Assembly: GCA_020205615.1 (NCBI GenBank)
Contig: CM035163.1
Location: 42,728,189 to 42,792,188 of the forward strand
Direction: 5' to 3'
Source of the DNA: Panax quinquefolius
Taxonomy: Eukaryota > Streptophyta > Magnoliopsida > Apiales > Araliaceae
Length of the DNA: 64,000 bases
Shown: one piece after another, positions 45,250 to 56,907 of the stretch
Numbering within the stretch: position 1 is the stretch's first letter
Layout: each line of letters begins with the position of its first letter
Translations under genes and position numbers: made by a program
The notes under the pieces: model-generated
Told to the model about the DNA's origin: nothing
What the model saw: the letters and a program-made list of their open reading frames with translations, nothing else
Databases searched by the model: none

Positions 45250-46830
45250 GAAATTTCGCCTCGAAATTAGTGGTACGCACTGGTATGTCAAGAGGTAAGG
45301 ATACCTTGATTTCATTTCAGATTCTAACTCCCAAGTCATTTCCTCAACATCGTGGTTCCTCCACAAAACTTTGACTTCGAGGTATAACCTCGAGCGTAGA
45401 ATATGTTCCTTCTTATCCAAAATTTGAACAGAACCTCTTCATACGTCCAAATCTTCCGCTATTTCGTCCTGCGGTTCTAACTCAATAATATGGTTCGGTC
45501 TTTCACATATTTACGTAACATAGATATGTGAAAAACGTTATGAACACGAGACATATTCAAGCAGAAAGCGAGTCTATAGGCCACAGCCCCTACTCGATCG
45601 AGGATTAAAATGGACCGATGAATCGAGGGTTAAGTTTTCCTCTCTTTCCAAATCTTGTAACTCCTTTCCATGGAGCAACTCTTAACAACACATGATCTCC
45701 TATATCGAATTCCACGCCCTTTCGATGAAGATCAAGATAACTCTTTATTCGATTTTGTGAGGTTTTTATACGTTGTTTGATCGTTTGAATCTTTTCCGTA
45801 GTCATACGTACCAACTCCGGTCCCAACAACGTTGCTTCACCCACCTCATCCCAAAGATACCGAGAACGACACTTTCTTCCATACAACGCTCGAATGGAGC
45901 CATGCCAATACTTGCTTGATAACCGTTGTTGTAGGAAAACTCCACCAATGGTAAGAACTTGTCCCAACTCCCTTGAAATCAAGGACACAGAGTCTTAATA
46001 GATCTTCAAGAGTTTGAATAGTCCTCTCCGATTGTCCGTCCGTCTGCGAGGATGATATGCCGAGCTAAATCGTAAGTCTGTGCTCATAGCTTTTTGCAAA
46101 CTAACCCAAAATCGTGAAGTGAATCTTGGGTCTCGATCGTAAACTATGGATACCGGCATACCATGCGCTTACAATCTCGCTTATGTACATACGAGCAAGA
46201 CGCTCAAGTGTATAAGTTTCTTGTATCGGTAAGAAATGAGCGGACTTGGTCAACCTATCAACAATGACCCAAATCGCATCAATGCCTTGAGAAACCTTAG
46301 GAAGACCGTAGAATGAAATCCATGGTAATGTGCTCCCACTTCCATTCGGAATTTCAAGTGGTTGCAATGGACCTTTTGGTACTTGATGCTCCGCTTTAAC
46401 TCGTTGACAAGTTAGACACCTTGAGATAAACAAAATATATATCTCTCTCTCTTATATCGCTCCACCAAAATGTATGACGAATATCATGATACATTTTGGT
46501 ACTCCCGTGATGGATTGCAAATGGTGTGTTGTGCCTCCATCATGATATTATACTTTAAATCGTGGTCGTTAGAATACAAAGTCCGAGTTGACTCAAGTAT
46601 TCCTTCTTCATCGATTCTTGCTTCCGTAAGATAGTACCTTCTTGCACTTTCTTCCTCATACGCATCGCCTCCGTGTCCAGAAGCTTGAAAGCAACTTTTA
46701 ACTTTATCAATTAAATTCGGTTCTACTCAGATACTCGCTTATCATCACATGCGTCCCCAGAGTCTTTAATTCTATCTCCATCCTTTGCAAGTCACACAAA
46801 ATGGGCCTTTGCGTTGACAATATCGCACTC
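45250..46830 (-). pseudogene. Ty3/gypsy integrase and chromodomain-like tail (T3)
   Basis: Minus-strand parts: the tail VKVLWRNHDVEEMTWELESE at about 45300-45370, the C-terminal domain at 45605-45988 (YGRKCRSRYLWDEVGEATLL, VAPWKGVTRFGKRGKLNPRF) and the core at 46101-46433. The core shows WVIVDRLTKSAHFLP and a shifted second-Asp region ([11 protein letters not shown] where T1 has IVSDRDPRF). The zinc-binding CLTCQRVKAEH is near 46385-46430, with linker sequence to 46830. The H2C2 start is disturbed by ATATATCTCTCTCT near 46435-46450. Confidence 0.9.
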
Positions 46831-47290
46831 GTATTTGCATATAATTTTTTACTCAATGCGTCGCCTACCACGTTCGCTTTTCCAGATGGTATTGATGGTA
46901 TGATCATAATCTTTCAATAGCTCAAGCCAACGCCGTTGTCGCATGTTGAGTTCCTTTTGAGTGAAGAAATATTTGAGGCTTTTATGATCCGTGAAGATCT
47001 CCACTTTCTCCCCATACAAGTAATGCCTCCAAATTTTAAGTGCAAAGATAACAACCGCTAACTCTAGATCATGAGTAGGATAATTCCTCTCATATTCTTT
47101 GAGTTGTCGCGAGGCATAGGCTATTACTTTTCCATGTTGCATGAGAACACATCCCAACCCTTTGCCTCAAGCATCATCAGAGATGACAAATCCTCCGAGC
47201 CGATGGTATTGTCGTAACAGTGTAAATAAGTCTCTTCTTGAGTTCTTGAAAACTCTTCTCACATTCTTCGCCCCATCCGAACTTTGTATC
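46831..47290 (-). pseudogene. Ty3/gypsy RNase H (T3)
   Basis: The open frame 46849-47157 reads [60 protein letters not shown], then shifts before the terminal VVGDALS motif. The first catalytic segment (SDAS-type) lies just upstream in another frame because of changes near 47160-47200. Confidence 0.9.
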
Positions 47291-47995
47291 TTTCCGAGTC
47301 ACCGAATCAATGGAATAGCGATTCGAGAAAATCCTTCCACGAATCTCCGATAATAACCACTAAACCGAGAAAGCTACGTGCTTTGATCATCGATTTAGGT
47401 TGTTCCCACTTTGAATAGCTTCAATCTTTCTTTGGGTCAACAGATATTCCATAACTTGATACCACGTGCCCAAGGAATGCTACTTCTTCAAGCCAGAACT
47501 CGCATTTCTTCAACTTGGTAGAAAGCTTATATTCACGAAGCTTTTGGAGTGTCACCTCAAGTGTTGCTCATGATCTTCACGGCTTTTTGGAATAAATAAG
47601 GATGTCATCAATAAAGACGACCACAAAGTGATCTAAATATTCCTCAATACTTGGTTCATCATATCCATGAAGGCAAAGTTAGGAGCATTAGTCAATCCAA
47701 AGACATGACTAGGAATTCATAATGCCCGCATCGAGTTCCGGAAGCCGCCTTTGAATGTCACGGTTCTAATCTTCAATTGGTGATATCCTAACGAAGATCA
47801 ATCTTTGAAAAGAATTTGGCTCCTTGCAATCGGTCAAACAGTCATCAATACGTGGCAATGGATACCTATTTTGATGGTGACGTGATTCAACTCCCGATAA
47901 TCAATACAAAGTCGCATACTCCCATCTTTCTTCTTCACGAATAGTAACAGAGCACCCCAAGGAGAAGTACTAGGACTAATAAAGCCAATGTCTAA
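47291..47995 (-). pseudogene. Ty3/gypsy reverse transcriptase (T3)
   Basis: The palm motif [11 protein letters not shown] is encoded at about 47598-47632 on the minus strand, and the start of RT ([20 protein letters not shown] and [14 protein letters not shown]) at 47880-47995. Frame changes separate these. Unlike T1, the protease-RT linker is present. Confidence 0.88.
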
Positions 47996-48680
47996 CAATT
48001 CCTCGCATTGGGTCTTTAACTCCTCAAGTTCAATAGAGCCATTCGATATGGGGCTTTGGAAATAGGTTTTGTACCGGTTCAAGGTCGATACAAAATTCAA
48101 TTTCACGCCTGGGGTAGGCCAGAAGTTCTTCGAATACGTCAGAAATTTATTAACAATAGGAATATCGCTTAAAATCGACGTATTTTTATTTAAATCAGTG
48201 ACATGAGCTAAGAAAGCTTGACATCCGCTTTTCAATAAACAAATAGCTTTATGGCTTGAGATGACCGTGATTGATTTTAATGGTTTGGTCGTTTGAATTC
48301 GCATAATAGGTTGATTAGGAATATGAAAGCTAACAACCTTACGAAAACAATCAATTTTTTTTGCATGATAAGTAGTTAACCAATCAATCCCTAGAATCAC
48401 GCAAATGCAAGTATTTTTAATGAAATAAGATCGACAGTAATGTGAGGGTACCAATTTGAACCAAACAAGACTTATAAACAAAGGATGTAATGAAGGTTTC
48501 TCCCAACGGAGTTTCCACAGATAAGTCAAAGTCTAATTTCTCCTGAGTCAAATTTAATCGATGAGCGCAAGTAGAGAAATAAAAGAATGGGTAGAACCGT
48601 ATCAAATAAAGTATAGACTTCATTAGAGTTTATGATAAGCTTTACCCGTGATGACCTCATTCGATTCCTTGCTCTTTTGG
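47996..48680 (-). pseudogene. Ty3/gypsy protease and linker (T3)
   Basis: Minus-strand text: NEVYTLFDT at about 48600-48625 and then a frame shift, so the DTG active site is incomplete (FDTVLP). Next come [16 protein letters not shown] at 48485-48545, a disturbed stretch near 48400, [14 protein letters not shown] at 48355-48400 and the linker FHIPNQ ... [12 protein letters not shown] down to 48180. Confidence 0.86.
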
Positions 48681-49875
48681 AGGTCACAACAAATGCTCTC
48701 CTCAGACTACTGGCTTTTGAATTTTCCGGGATGGCCTTTGGTGCTCCCATCCTAGCTGAATTTGTCTTCTGTGAAAACGACAAAATCGAGCTAAGTGACC
48801 TTCTCTTCCACAATTATAACATGCTTTGACTATTTGACGCAGCTTGATCGATGTGTCCTCTCCTCCGCATTTAAAGCATACGATAGGTGGTCTTTCTCCT
48901 TCCTTAACAATGGGTGCTTGTGTCGACGTCTTTCCATCATCATTGAATCTCCTTTTCTTGAAATGTCCATTCTTATTGTTTTGGCCCCGATTACCATCGG
49001 CGGTTACCATATCCGCCCGTTGATTCCTCCACGCTTGTTGTCACCGCCTCGATGACTATTCTCGCCGGTATTATAATTTTGCTTACCGCTTCTTTTTAGT
49101 TAAGTTGACTCATTATCGCTACTTCCACTAATCGAGCCCTATTTACAACATCCGAATACAAACACGCTTTATGAGAAATAAGATGTTGACGTATCTCCCG
49201 CTTCAAACCTCTTAAAACATTCGCGCCATTCTCTCTTCATTATCCACCAAGGACGAAAACCGTGATAACTCCGCAAATTTTGCCTCGTATCATGCGACAC
49301 CTCATCATATTGTTTTGTTCCAACTTGATAAACTCCACCTCCTTCATGTATGGCGAATACTTTCGTGAAAGTATTTGTCGTTGAATGCCTCCCTCGAACT
49401 TCTCCCAAGATATCTTCAAGATAAATTGGTTGAGTACGCTTTTACCGATTCCCCAAAGAATCCGCCTCCGCAACATAAAGGCGTGAAGGGAACTTTTGCT
49501 CCTCTCTATATCCCAAGACATCAAATATCTTGTAATCATTTTATCCATGCTTCCGCCGTAAGTGGTTTTGGCTCTCCCTAAAACTCCGGTGGTCCCAGCT
49601 CCTTAAATTGTTTAATGGTGACCGCCGAGAGTTTTTCGTGTTTCCACCTACGCTTTGGACAGAGTCGCCTCTCGCTTTCATTGTTGCATAAATTGCATAA
49701 AGCCTCAACATTTGATCATTCGTCATTTGGTCGGTGTTGTTGTTGTTTGCATGAGGATTGTCGCCTTCCGATGCACATTATCCTCGATTATCGATATGTG
49801 GTGAATCAACAATCGCTCAAGCTCCATTGCTATTCTCAACATTCTCGATGTCATTTTCGACATCGCCACAAAACA
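48681..49875 (-). pseudogene. Ty3/gypsy Gag (T3)
   Basis: The zinc-knuckle region 48702-49010 shows KKRRFNDDGKTS, VCFKCGG and ACYNCGREGHLARFC; the second knuckle is intact and the first is broken. The gag core follows in pieces at 49169-49726 (RGLKRE-type, VEFIKLEQNNM, ITRYLMSWDIERSKSS) with many shifts. No initiator was assigned with confidence; the start should lie near 49850. Confidence 0.85.
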
Positions 49876-50021
49876 AAAGGTTAATTGACATGTAACAAAT
49901 TATCCCTATCTTCCGACCAACCAATAAAATATCACATAAACTTAGGTAGGTCATACTAGCTAAAGGTATTCCCCGCCTCCCCTCCTAGTACTATTCTCAC
50001 ATCTTAGCCGTGGATCATATC

Positions 50022-50037
50022 CCTAAGCTCGATACCA
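50022..50037 (-). other. Primer binding site of T3
   Basis: The minus strand reads TGGTATCGAGCTTAGG two bases from the LTR. It differs from T1/T2 (TATCAAAGC) and matches the TATCGAGC form of T4. Confidence 0.83.
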
Positions 50038-50039
50038 AC

Positions 50040-52698
50040 CGTGACGCCCCCAAAATTAGGTATACATCACCCATCTTGGGTCGACACTTACATGGTACGT
50101 AATTTAAAAACAACTTATTAACATAACTGCCGTGGTACATATACGACATAAAATCGTGAGTTTAAATACAAATATCGCCTACTAGATATTATACAAACTC
50201 AAATAAAAAGTCCTCATTACAGCTTATTATCACACTATTTTACGTATTAGTGAGGACTACTAATGCTATCTTCGTGACCATCACTGCTTTCCCCGACTCG
50301 TCCCCAAATATATTATCATTTCAAGAGAAGAGAATGAAGAAAGAAAGGGTGAGCTCAACTAGCCCAAGAAGAAATATTATGACTAAGATAATGCGTAATA
50401 AATTATCAATAGTCTTCAATAATGTTAAACCGATAAAATACAATAGACAACCAGCTTTAATCATAATGAATATGCAATCCATTAAAAGAGTCAAGTAGAA
50501 AATAAAGTCTACTATCTTTTAGGTTTTAAAAGGTTTTTCATCATCGCTTATAGGCGAGACTCACCTTTTAATAAATATTTCATCATCATCGAATCACCCT
50601 CGCACTACTACCAAGGATATTCTTTAGTATCACGACCACAATTATTCATGCACTACTACGCCAAGAATATTTGTGTATTCATTAATGGTCATGATCATGC
50701 CAACAATCGTCCATCAATGCACTACTACCAATCGAGGATTTTTATCACATCATTTGTAACATTACTACCATGATTACAATCGATAGTCTCTCGTCATAAT
50801 CATACCAAGTCCATCTATGCACTACAAAAGCCACGTATGACTTTCAAAAAATATAAATATGAGGATGATGACAATGATATAAGAATTCAATAAAACAAGT
50901 TCAAGAATTATTTTATCCGTGAATTATTAACGTCCAAATTATCAACACGATACCGCTTTTGTAGAGTAAAATTCAAGAATGATCAAGAATATTTTCATGA
51001 AAAGATATCGGATGAAACGCAAATATCAAGGATATTCCACTAATTTCATGGAGTATAGAAGTCAAAGTTTTAACCAACCGGGTATAATAAAGAATGGAAT
51101 AACAAAAGAAATCACCATGCATGCGATAGATCAAGATGCATGTGTTATTCCAATGTAATAATAAATAACGGAACCGTGTCGTGAAATTCACACCCACAAG
51201 ATGTTCCAACGTAATAATAAAGATGGAACCGGATCATCCTGTAAAACACACACATGGAGGATATTCCAACAGTAATAATAAAGATTTTAACCAGTCCTGT
51301 AAAACACACATGCATGGATGTTCCAATGTAATAATAATAAAGATGGAACCAGTCCGGTGTAAAACACATGCATGTGATGTTCCAACAGTAATAATAATAA
51401 AGACGGAACCAGTCCGTAAAAAACACATGCATGTGATGTTCCAATGTAATAATAGAAGAATGTCACCAAGTATAGGGTAAACCACAGATATACAAAGTTA
51501 TTCCAATGTAATAATAAGCAATGGAATAACAACAGCTCTCTTCATGAATAAGAAAGAATAATACCCCTTACATTTGGTAGGAGATTGAATAACGCAGCAG
51601 GTGTAGAACAAAATACTCTTCTTCTTTCTCTCTTATTCTCTCTATACTTTCTCTCTATAGCTCGAATGAATTAAGAAAAAATAATGAAGCCCTAGCCTCT
51701 ATTTATAGAAGATTTCTAGCTTAGCACCTGCCGTGTGAAAAGGCAAGTGGCTTGACGACTGGTTTGACGCCTGTAATGTGAAACGACAAGTGGTTCGACG
51801 CCTGTAATGTGAAACGACAAGTGGTTCGACGTCTGGTAAAGGTAATTACTATTAACGAAGGTAAATACTATTGATGAAGGTAAATACTATTCACAAGGGT
51901 AATTACTATTGACGAAGGTAATTACTATTGACGAAGGTAAATACTATTCACAAGGGTAATTACTATTGACGAAGGTAATTACTATCGATTCACGAAGGTA
52001 AATACTATTCACAAGGTAATTACTATCGACGAAGGTAATTACTATCGACGAAGGTAAATACTATTGACGAAGAGACTCTTAGATGATGACATATGAGCCC
52101 CCCATAAAATAATCAAACTTACCACAAATCATTTTTTTTTTCATCAACACATATTTAATCTTTCAACAATTATTAATCATTTATAACTTGTCGTCTCAAT
52201 TATTGATTTAATACTATAACATATTATACGATGATATCGCGACAATAATTGAATCAATAATATAAGAGATATGATGCAAAGAATTATCGTAGTAATAATC
52301 GAGCATAAATGAGTGACTTCTCACGTAAGCATCAATAATCAATACCGTGTGCTACTACGCAACTACGCCAGACATCGCATTTCTTTTACCACCGGGTAGT
52401 TCAACAGCTTTTAATTCGTAACACCTCCGCCGTTATTTTTATAAAATATTTTTTGTCGCTTTCTCAATCCGACAATAATTCTATTAGGGGGTCCACCAAT
52501 GATTGAGCCATCAGTATTTAATATTCCCTAACAAAAGAATATTCCCCACCAAAACGAATATTTTATAACAACTTGCATACTTTGCAAAATTTATAAATAT
52601 TACCCACAACTATAACATTATATCAAATTTATTCCATAATATTCAAAAATAATATTTATAGAAAAATTCATCTTTATTTATAAAAGATGGGGTCTTAT
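50040..52698 (-). repeat. 5' LTR of T3 (2659 bp)
   Basis: The left end is CGTGACGCCCCC (T of TG mutated to C) and the right end GGGGTCTTAT (terminal CA changed), followed by GAATA. It contains the 60-bp minisatellite (51130-51500), TATA box as rc of 51700-51707, and the GGTAATTACTATT array (51838-52075). Confidence 0.93.
51838..52075 (-). repeat. Minisatellite GGTAATTACTATTGACGAA in T3 5' LTR
   Basis: About 12 units, the counterpart of 44375-44625. The order of unit variants differs slightly from the 3' LTR. Confidence 0.86.
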
Positions 52699-52703
52699 GA
52701 ATA

Positions 52704-53556
52704 TTTTATCGGAGAAGATAATTATAGTTCCATAGAAAAATATGTCAAACTTTCAATAAATGTCTCATGCTAAAATTCCTCCATTTATATCAAAATTGAA
52801 CAAATATCCACCACATAATAATTATTTACATTTAATATTATAAGCTCACAATATTGACAACCAGATCATTCCCAGAAAAGAGGGGGCTTTTTTATAAGGA
52901 TTTCTCCTTACTGGCGCACAATTAGATAACCTAAACCTTTTTCTCGATAGAACTTTTTAGACATTATCAATAATGCTGTCTAATAATATCATTTCAATAA
53001 TATGAGTTACTGTGTCATTATAATTATTGATTTAATAATATAAAATATTAAACAGATGTTACTTTTACAATTATTGAATCAATAATATGAGATTATCAAT
53101 GTAGTAATTATTGAACCACTAATATAAAATGTTATGCAGTGACTACTGTGACAATTATTAAATGAAATGTTAAGTGACTTCTTACGTAAGAATCAATAAT
53201 CAGAAATACTATGCAATATCATGTAGCACTATGGAACAATGCATATTATTGTACTTTTATCATAGGGTATTTCAACAGTTAACTGTAAAAGTTTTGTCAT
53301 TATTTTATGAAAAGATTATTTCTGTCGCTTTCTATATCCGACAATTATTCCATTATGTGGTCCACCAATGATTGGTCCGTCGTACGAATATTCTCCGACA
53401 AAAAGAATATTCCCGGACCAAACGAATATTTTCCGACAACTATTTACTTTGTATAATTTGCACATATCACCCACAACTGTAACATTTATTAAATCAACAC
53501 CTTACTATTTAGATTAAAAAAATCAATTCTAATTCATAAAAAGTTAGCGTCTTACA
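52704..53556 (-). repeat. S1 LTR piece 3
   Basis: The last piece of S1. It contains GTGACTTCTTACGTAAGAATC near 53172-53195 and the GAATATTCCCGGACCAAACGAAT block shared with other Tekay LTR starts, and ends TTAGCGTCTTACA. The next bases TCAGC resume the Transposase_28-like gene. Confidence 0.85.
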
Positions 53557-54131
53557 TCAGCCCCTCGCCCTACTACCTAAATCATACCTTCTAGCTCATC
53601 AAACCCCCACCAAAAATGCAAAGAAACCGACGACTCCCTTCCCAAACAACCAAATAAAAAGACCCACACTAAAAAGTCCCCCAAATCTTCTCCTCAATAT
53701 TCCCACAAACAACCTGACTAGACTAAGAAAGCCGGGCCTTTTGAAACGCTTTGGCCTGATGCCTCCGAAGAATACCCCATGCACCTCTTTGAACACTTTG
53801 TTCTCGCATTCGAAGAGCCCCATTTTGAAGATATATCAACAACCAAACTCGTCTTCGCCAGATTCATGCATTAAGGAAAGGGTAAGTCCTTCCGAACTCC
53901 TTCTAATAAAACCCTTTCTAATTATAATTGCATCTAACCTTAACCAACATCCTCAGGCCACTACTATATCTGGACGCATTATTCAATGATACTAAGAAAT
54001 TGAAGCCGAAGAAAAGGCTGCCCGAACAGAAATTGAACAACTAAAAACTGGCTTGGTCAAAGAGAAAAATCATCACAACAACACTTCCTTTTATTGCGAA
54101 GGGCTCAAATCAGATATTGCCAAGCTTAAAG
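53557..54131 (+). pseudogene. Transposase_28-like protein gene, 3' part
   Basis: It resumes the gene cut at 18193. One frame reads KKAGPFETLWPDASEEYPMH and LFEHFVLAFEEPHFEDISTT to FARFMH (about 53725-53872). A GT-AG intron candidate at 53881-53957 (GGTAAGTCC ... CCTCAG) leads to ATTISGRIIQ, two stops, and EIEAEEKAARTEIEQLKTGL plus VKEKNHHNN, a coiled coil typical of the C-terminal part of these proteins. It is cut again at 54131 by another Tekay LTR. Strand, composition and the fit with the 5' part support one gene. Confidence 0.62.
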
Positions 54132-54654
54132 TGTGACGCCCCCAAAATAGGTATACATCACCCATTCCGAGTCGCCAAATACATGGTACAGAAAATAACT
54201 ACAACTTCATTATTACAATTGTCGTGCAAAATACGACAATACATATACTGTGAGTTTAAATACAAATATTGTCTTTTAGACAATATCCACACTCAAATAA
54301 GTCCTCATTACAATTATTGATACACTATTTTACAAAATAGTGAGGACTGATAAAGCAACTGTCTCGAAACATCACTCCACACTCCGACTAGTTCCCGCTA
54401 TATTCTCGCCTCCTGAAAAGAAAAATGGAACAAAAAGGAAAAGGGTGAGCTCAACTAGCCCAGTAAAGAAATATTATGACTAAGATAATGTAGAACAAAT
54501 TATCATTAGCCTTCAATAAATCGATAAAATATAATGGACAACCAGTTTTAGATCAATATTCGCAGCGAAAATAACAATTCATTAGAAAAGTTAAGTCGAG
54601 AATGAAATCTACTATCGTCTATGAATTTAAAAGTCCATCATCAATATTTTATCC
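54132..54654 (-). repeat. Truncated Tekay-type LTR
   Basis: It starts TGTGACGCCCCCAAAATAGG and matches the T1 LTR up to CATCATCAATATTTTATCC, then stops where a foreign segment begins at 54655. The remaining three quarters of the LTR are not found nearby. It interrupts the Transposase_28-like gene at TAAAG (54127-54131). Confidence 0.85.
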
Positions 54655-55247
54655 GGTTTAAATGCATAATCAATCACTGAACTTTTTGCATATTTGGGTA
54701 TTGAGCCCCTTTCTTCCGGTCAACGCAAACTGAGCCCCTTTCTATTCAAAAATTTGGACTTTGAACCCCGAGGCGCTACATGTGCGTTGACCTGGTGACG
54801 TTGCACATGTGGCACCTATGTGGCACACGTCAGCAGGTCTGATGTGGTATTTAATATTAAAATTTGACATTTGTCAGCTGATGTGGCAGGTCTTTTGAAT
54901 TTTTTCCAAAACTTGTCTCTTCACAGATTCGAACCCACGACATATCGTTTAGAACTTTGGTCATTTGACCACCCGAGCACCACGAGCCTAGCTGTTATTT
55001 ATTTGCAAGGAATAAGTTTTATATCAAAGCAGACCTAATTTCCCTTAAAACAATTAAAACACTTATAGATTTACAAAATTCATTTCGATCTTCAAACAAA
55101 GACTAACCCTCGACTTTGTTCTTTGTCTTTTTCTCTCTCATCCAACTCTAGCATGAACTCGTCTCTATCTCTTGCTGGAAAGTGAGGCAAAAGGTTAGGG
55201 TTCCATTATCTCTCCCTCTCTTGTTGTAATCTTAAAATTCATGAGGA

Positions 55248-55788
55248 ATGAAAATAGGAAAGCAACACCCTAAAGAAAATAGCCATCAAAAGGTTGGGGA
55301 AGGTTCAATATCCACTGGAGTTAGTGGGATTTCATCACCAAGATATTGTGGGTGTGGGATACGAGTACGATATTGTGGGTGTGGGATACGAGTACGAATT
55401 TATCGTCAAAGGGACTCAGTGTTGGGAGGAATTTTTATGGTTGTTCAAATTATGGTGTAAGTTATTATATTTACCTTGATAAAATTTTAAATTTTTACAC
55501 ATAATCATAATAATTGATAACTGTATGTTTAATTTTCTACAGACCCAAGCATTTTGTGGCTTTTTTCAATGAATTGACTCTATCCACATGTTAGAAGATG
55601 CTAGGGTAGAGAATGATTTGGGTCTGTTGAATATGAGGAGCATAGAAATTGACCTACAGATGATGAAGGAGAAAGCTCATGACTTGGGAGTGCAAGTATC
55701 GAAATTGGAAAAAAAGAAAGTCCAATTGAAGAATGATTTGAAGTGTTTAAAAGAAGAAATAAGGAATTTACAAACTACGGAGAAATAG
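55248..55788 (+). pseudogene. GRF zinc-finger and coiled-coil protein gene
   Basis: Exon 1 carries SPRYCGCGIRVR, duplicated by a 27-bp tandem repeat. After a frame change it reads GRNFYGCSNYG, the GRF zinc-finger signature. A GT-AG intron at 55457-55542 joins in frame to FCGFFQ, then a stop in place of the usual Trp (TGG to TGA), then IDSIHMLEDARVENDLGL and a coiled coil (LEKKKVQLKNDLKCLKEEIR) ending at the stop at 55788. Short plant GRF proteins of this layout are common in transposon-rich DNA; the role is unknown. The start ATG at 55248 is the first in this frame. Confidence 0.7.
55342..55395 (+). repeat. 27-bp tandem duplication in the GRF domain
   Basis: GATATTGTGGGTGTGGGATA plus CGAGTAC occurs twice head to tail. 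It duplicates nine codons, including the first Cys pair, in frame. Confidence 0.95.
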
Positions 55789-56584
55789 TTTTTACTTGTA
55801 ATTGCGTTGCTGATTGTCCTGTGTTTGAGTATGTTAAAAACCATGAAATAGTTTAAGTTGTTTTGATGTTTGAAAAAATTTGATATATAAATGGGGATTG
55901 TATAATGTTGTTTGGATAATTAGATTATTTGAAGAATGATATTGTTTGGATAATTACATTATTTGAAGAATGATTTTATTTAGCAAAACAGAGGCTACTT
56001 CACTAATTGGGGACATTTCAAATTATTTGATTTGTACTTTTACAAAACAGAGCATAACAGAGCATAGAATATGAACAAGGAGCATCCCATTGTTCAAACT
56101 GCAGTCCCATTTATAATAAGCAAAACAGAGCACTCATCTTATAAGTAAGTGCAAGTATTCTGAATATAACATGAAGCTCTTTTCATGCATTCATAGGCTG
56201 CAGTCCCATTGTTCAAACTGCACATAATTGTGCAATCCCATTGTTAAGAAAAGGTCAGAACTGCAGCACTTTAATTATAAATGTGCAATCCCATTGTTAA
56301 GAAAATGTTTACCTAACAAACTGCAGCCCTTTGATTATAATTGTAACTGTAACATTTGTACAAAAAACTTAATAAGAAACTCTCTTTTTCAACTAAATAG
56401 CAACACCATTGTCATGATTACAAACACAAAAGTAAATATGCCTTGCTAGGATACCATACACTAAATAAACCATCCAGGCCAGTACACCAAATAAACCTTA
56501 CTGTATCAGTTTTGTGTTTGACATAATACAAACACCAAAACCCACTAATTAATTGTTCATACAAAATGATAATATATATTAATA

Positions 56585-56880
56585 GATCAACTTATTCTAC
56601 TCCTTGTTCACACTTTCTTGAGTACCACCAGTCTTGTTAGTTGTTCCACTTGTCTAACCCTCACTCTCTGGTCTTCTTCCCCCTCTAGTCTCCTTGAAGC
56701 TGTTATACAAAGCTTGAGCCATCTCATGATCTTCTGTTTCAGTCTCTCCAGTAAGTGCAGTTGCCGCTCTCATAGCACCAGACATCAGTTTTGTTGTGGC
56801 CTTAGGTGATGCTGTCTTTGGCCTTGGTGGATGGTGTGCAGGTGCAGTCCTTGGGCAAGATCCAACTAAGTAACATCTCC
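56585..56880 (-). pseudogene. Unidentified coding remnant
   Basis: On the minus strand a frame reads GRCYLVGSCPRTAP, then HHPPRPKTASPKATTK, ATALTGETETEDHEMAQALY and ends RRPESEG before a stop. Its GC content is higher than in the surroundings. It resembles the basic, Pro-rich C-termini of transposon proteins such as MULE transposases, but no diagnostic motif is present. Confidence 0.35.
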
Positions 56881-56907
56881 CAGGTATGCTCTATATACAA
56901 CAATGTA

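Larger units (their letters stand above)
40116..52698 (-). mobile_element. Complete Ty3/gypsy Tekay-type retrotransposon T3
   Basis: Minus-strand element with 5' LTR 50040-52698 and 3' LTR 40116-45235, the latter enlarged by solo LTR 41160-43609. The target duplication GAATA lies at 40111-40115 and 52699-52703. Internal order on the minus strand is primer site (50022-50037), gag, protease, RT, RNase H, integrase and chromodomain-like tail. The polypurine tract is at 45236-45249. The net length without the nested LTR is about 10.1 kb. Many frameshifts break the frames. Its LTRs belong to a different subtype from T2, with TGTAAAACACATG and GGTAATTACTATTG minisatellites. Confidence 0.95.
18194..53556 (-). 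mobile_element. Solo Tekay-type LTR S1, split by nested elements
   Basis: Three pieces, 18194-19295, 39357-40115 and 52704-53556, join in order into one LTR of about 2.71 kb, the size of the T2 LTR. The outer ends are TGTGACGCTCCC at the left and GCGTCTTACA at the right, the family termini in minus orientation. No internal region or second LTR belongs to it. The flanks TTAGT (18189-18193) and TCAGC (53557-53561) differ only by C/T changes and are probably a decayed 5-bp duplication. It interrupts the Transposase_28-like gene. Confidence 0.82.
54655..56907. mobile_element. Probable Mutator-like element fragment
   Basis: The left end GGTTTAAATGCATAATCAAT followed by CACTGAACTTT, GGGTATTGAGCCCC and GCAAACTGAGCCCC, then GATTCGAACCCACGAC near 54925, is the style of long terminal repeats of plant MULEs. 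It holds a GRF zinc-finger gene on plus and an unidentified reading frame on minus. The right terminus is lost at the LTR starting at 56908, so neither TIR pairing nor a 9-bp duplication can be shown. Between 55790 and 56580 only AT-rich sequence with AACTGCAG(T/C)CC repeats (56095-56330) is seen. Confidence 0.45.

Noticed and set aside
54132..54654. Second half of a split LTR expected after 56907
   Set aside because: Considered whether 56908-59790 continues it, but that segment starts again with its own TGTGAC terminus, so it is a separate LTR.
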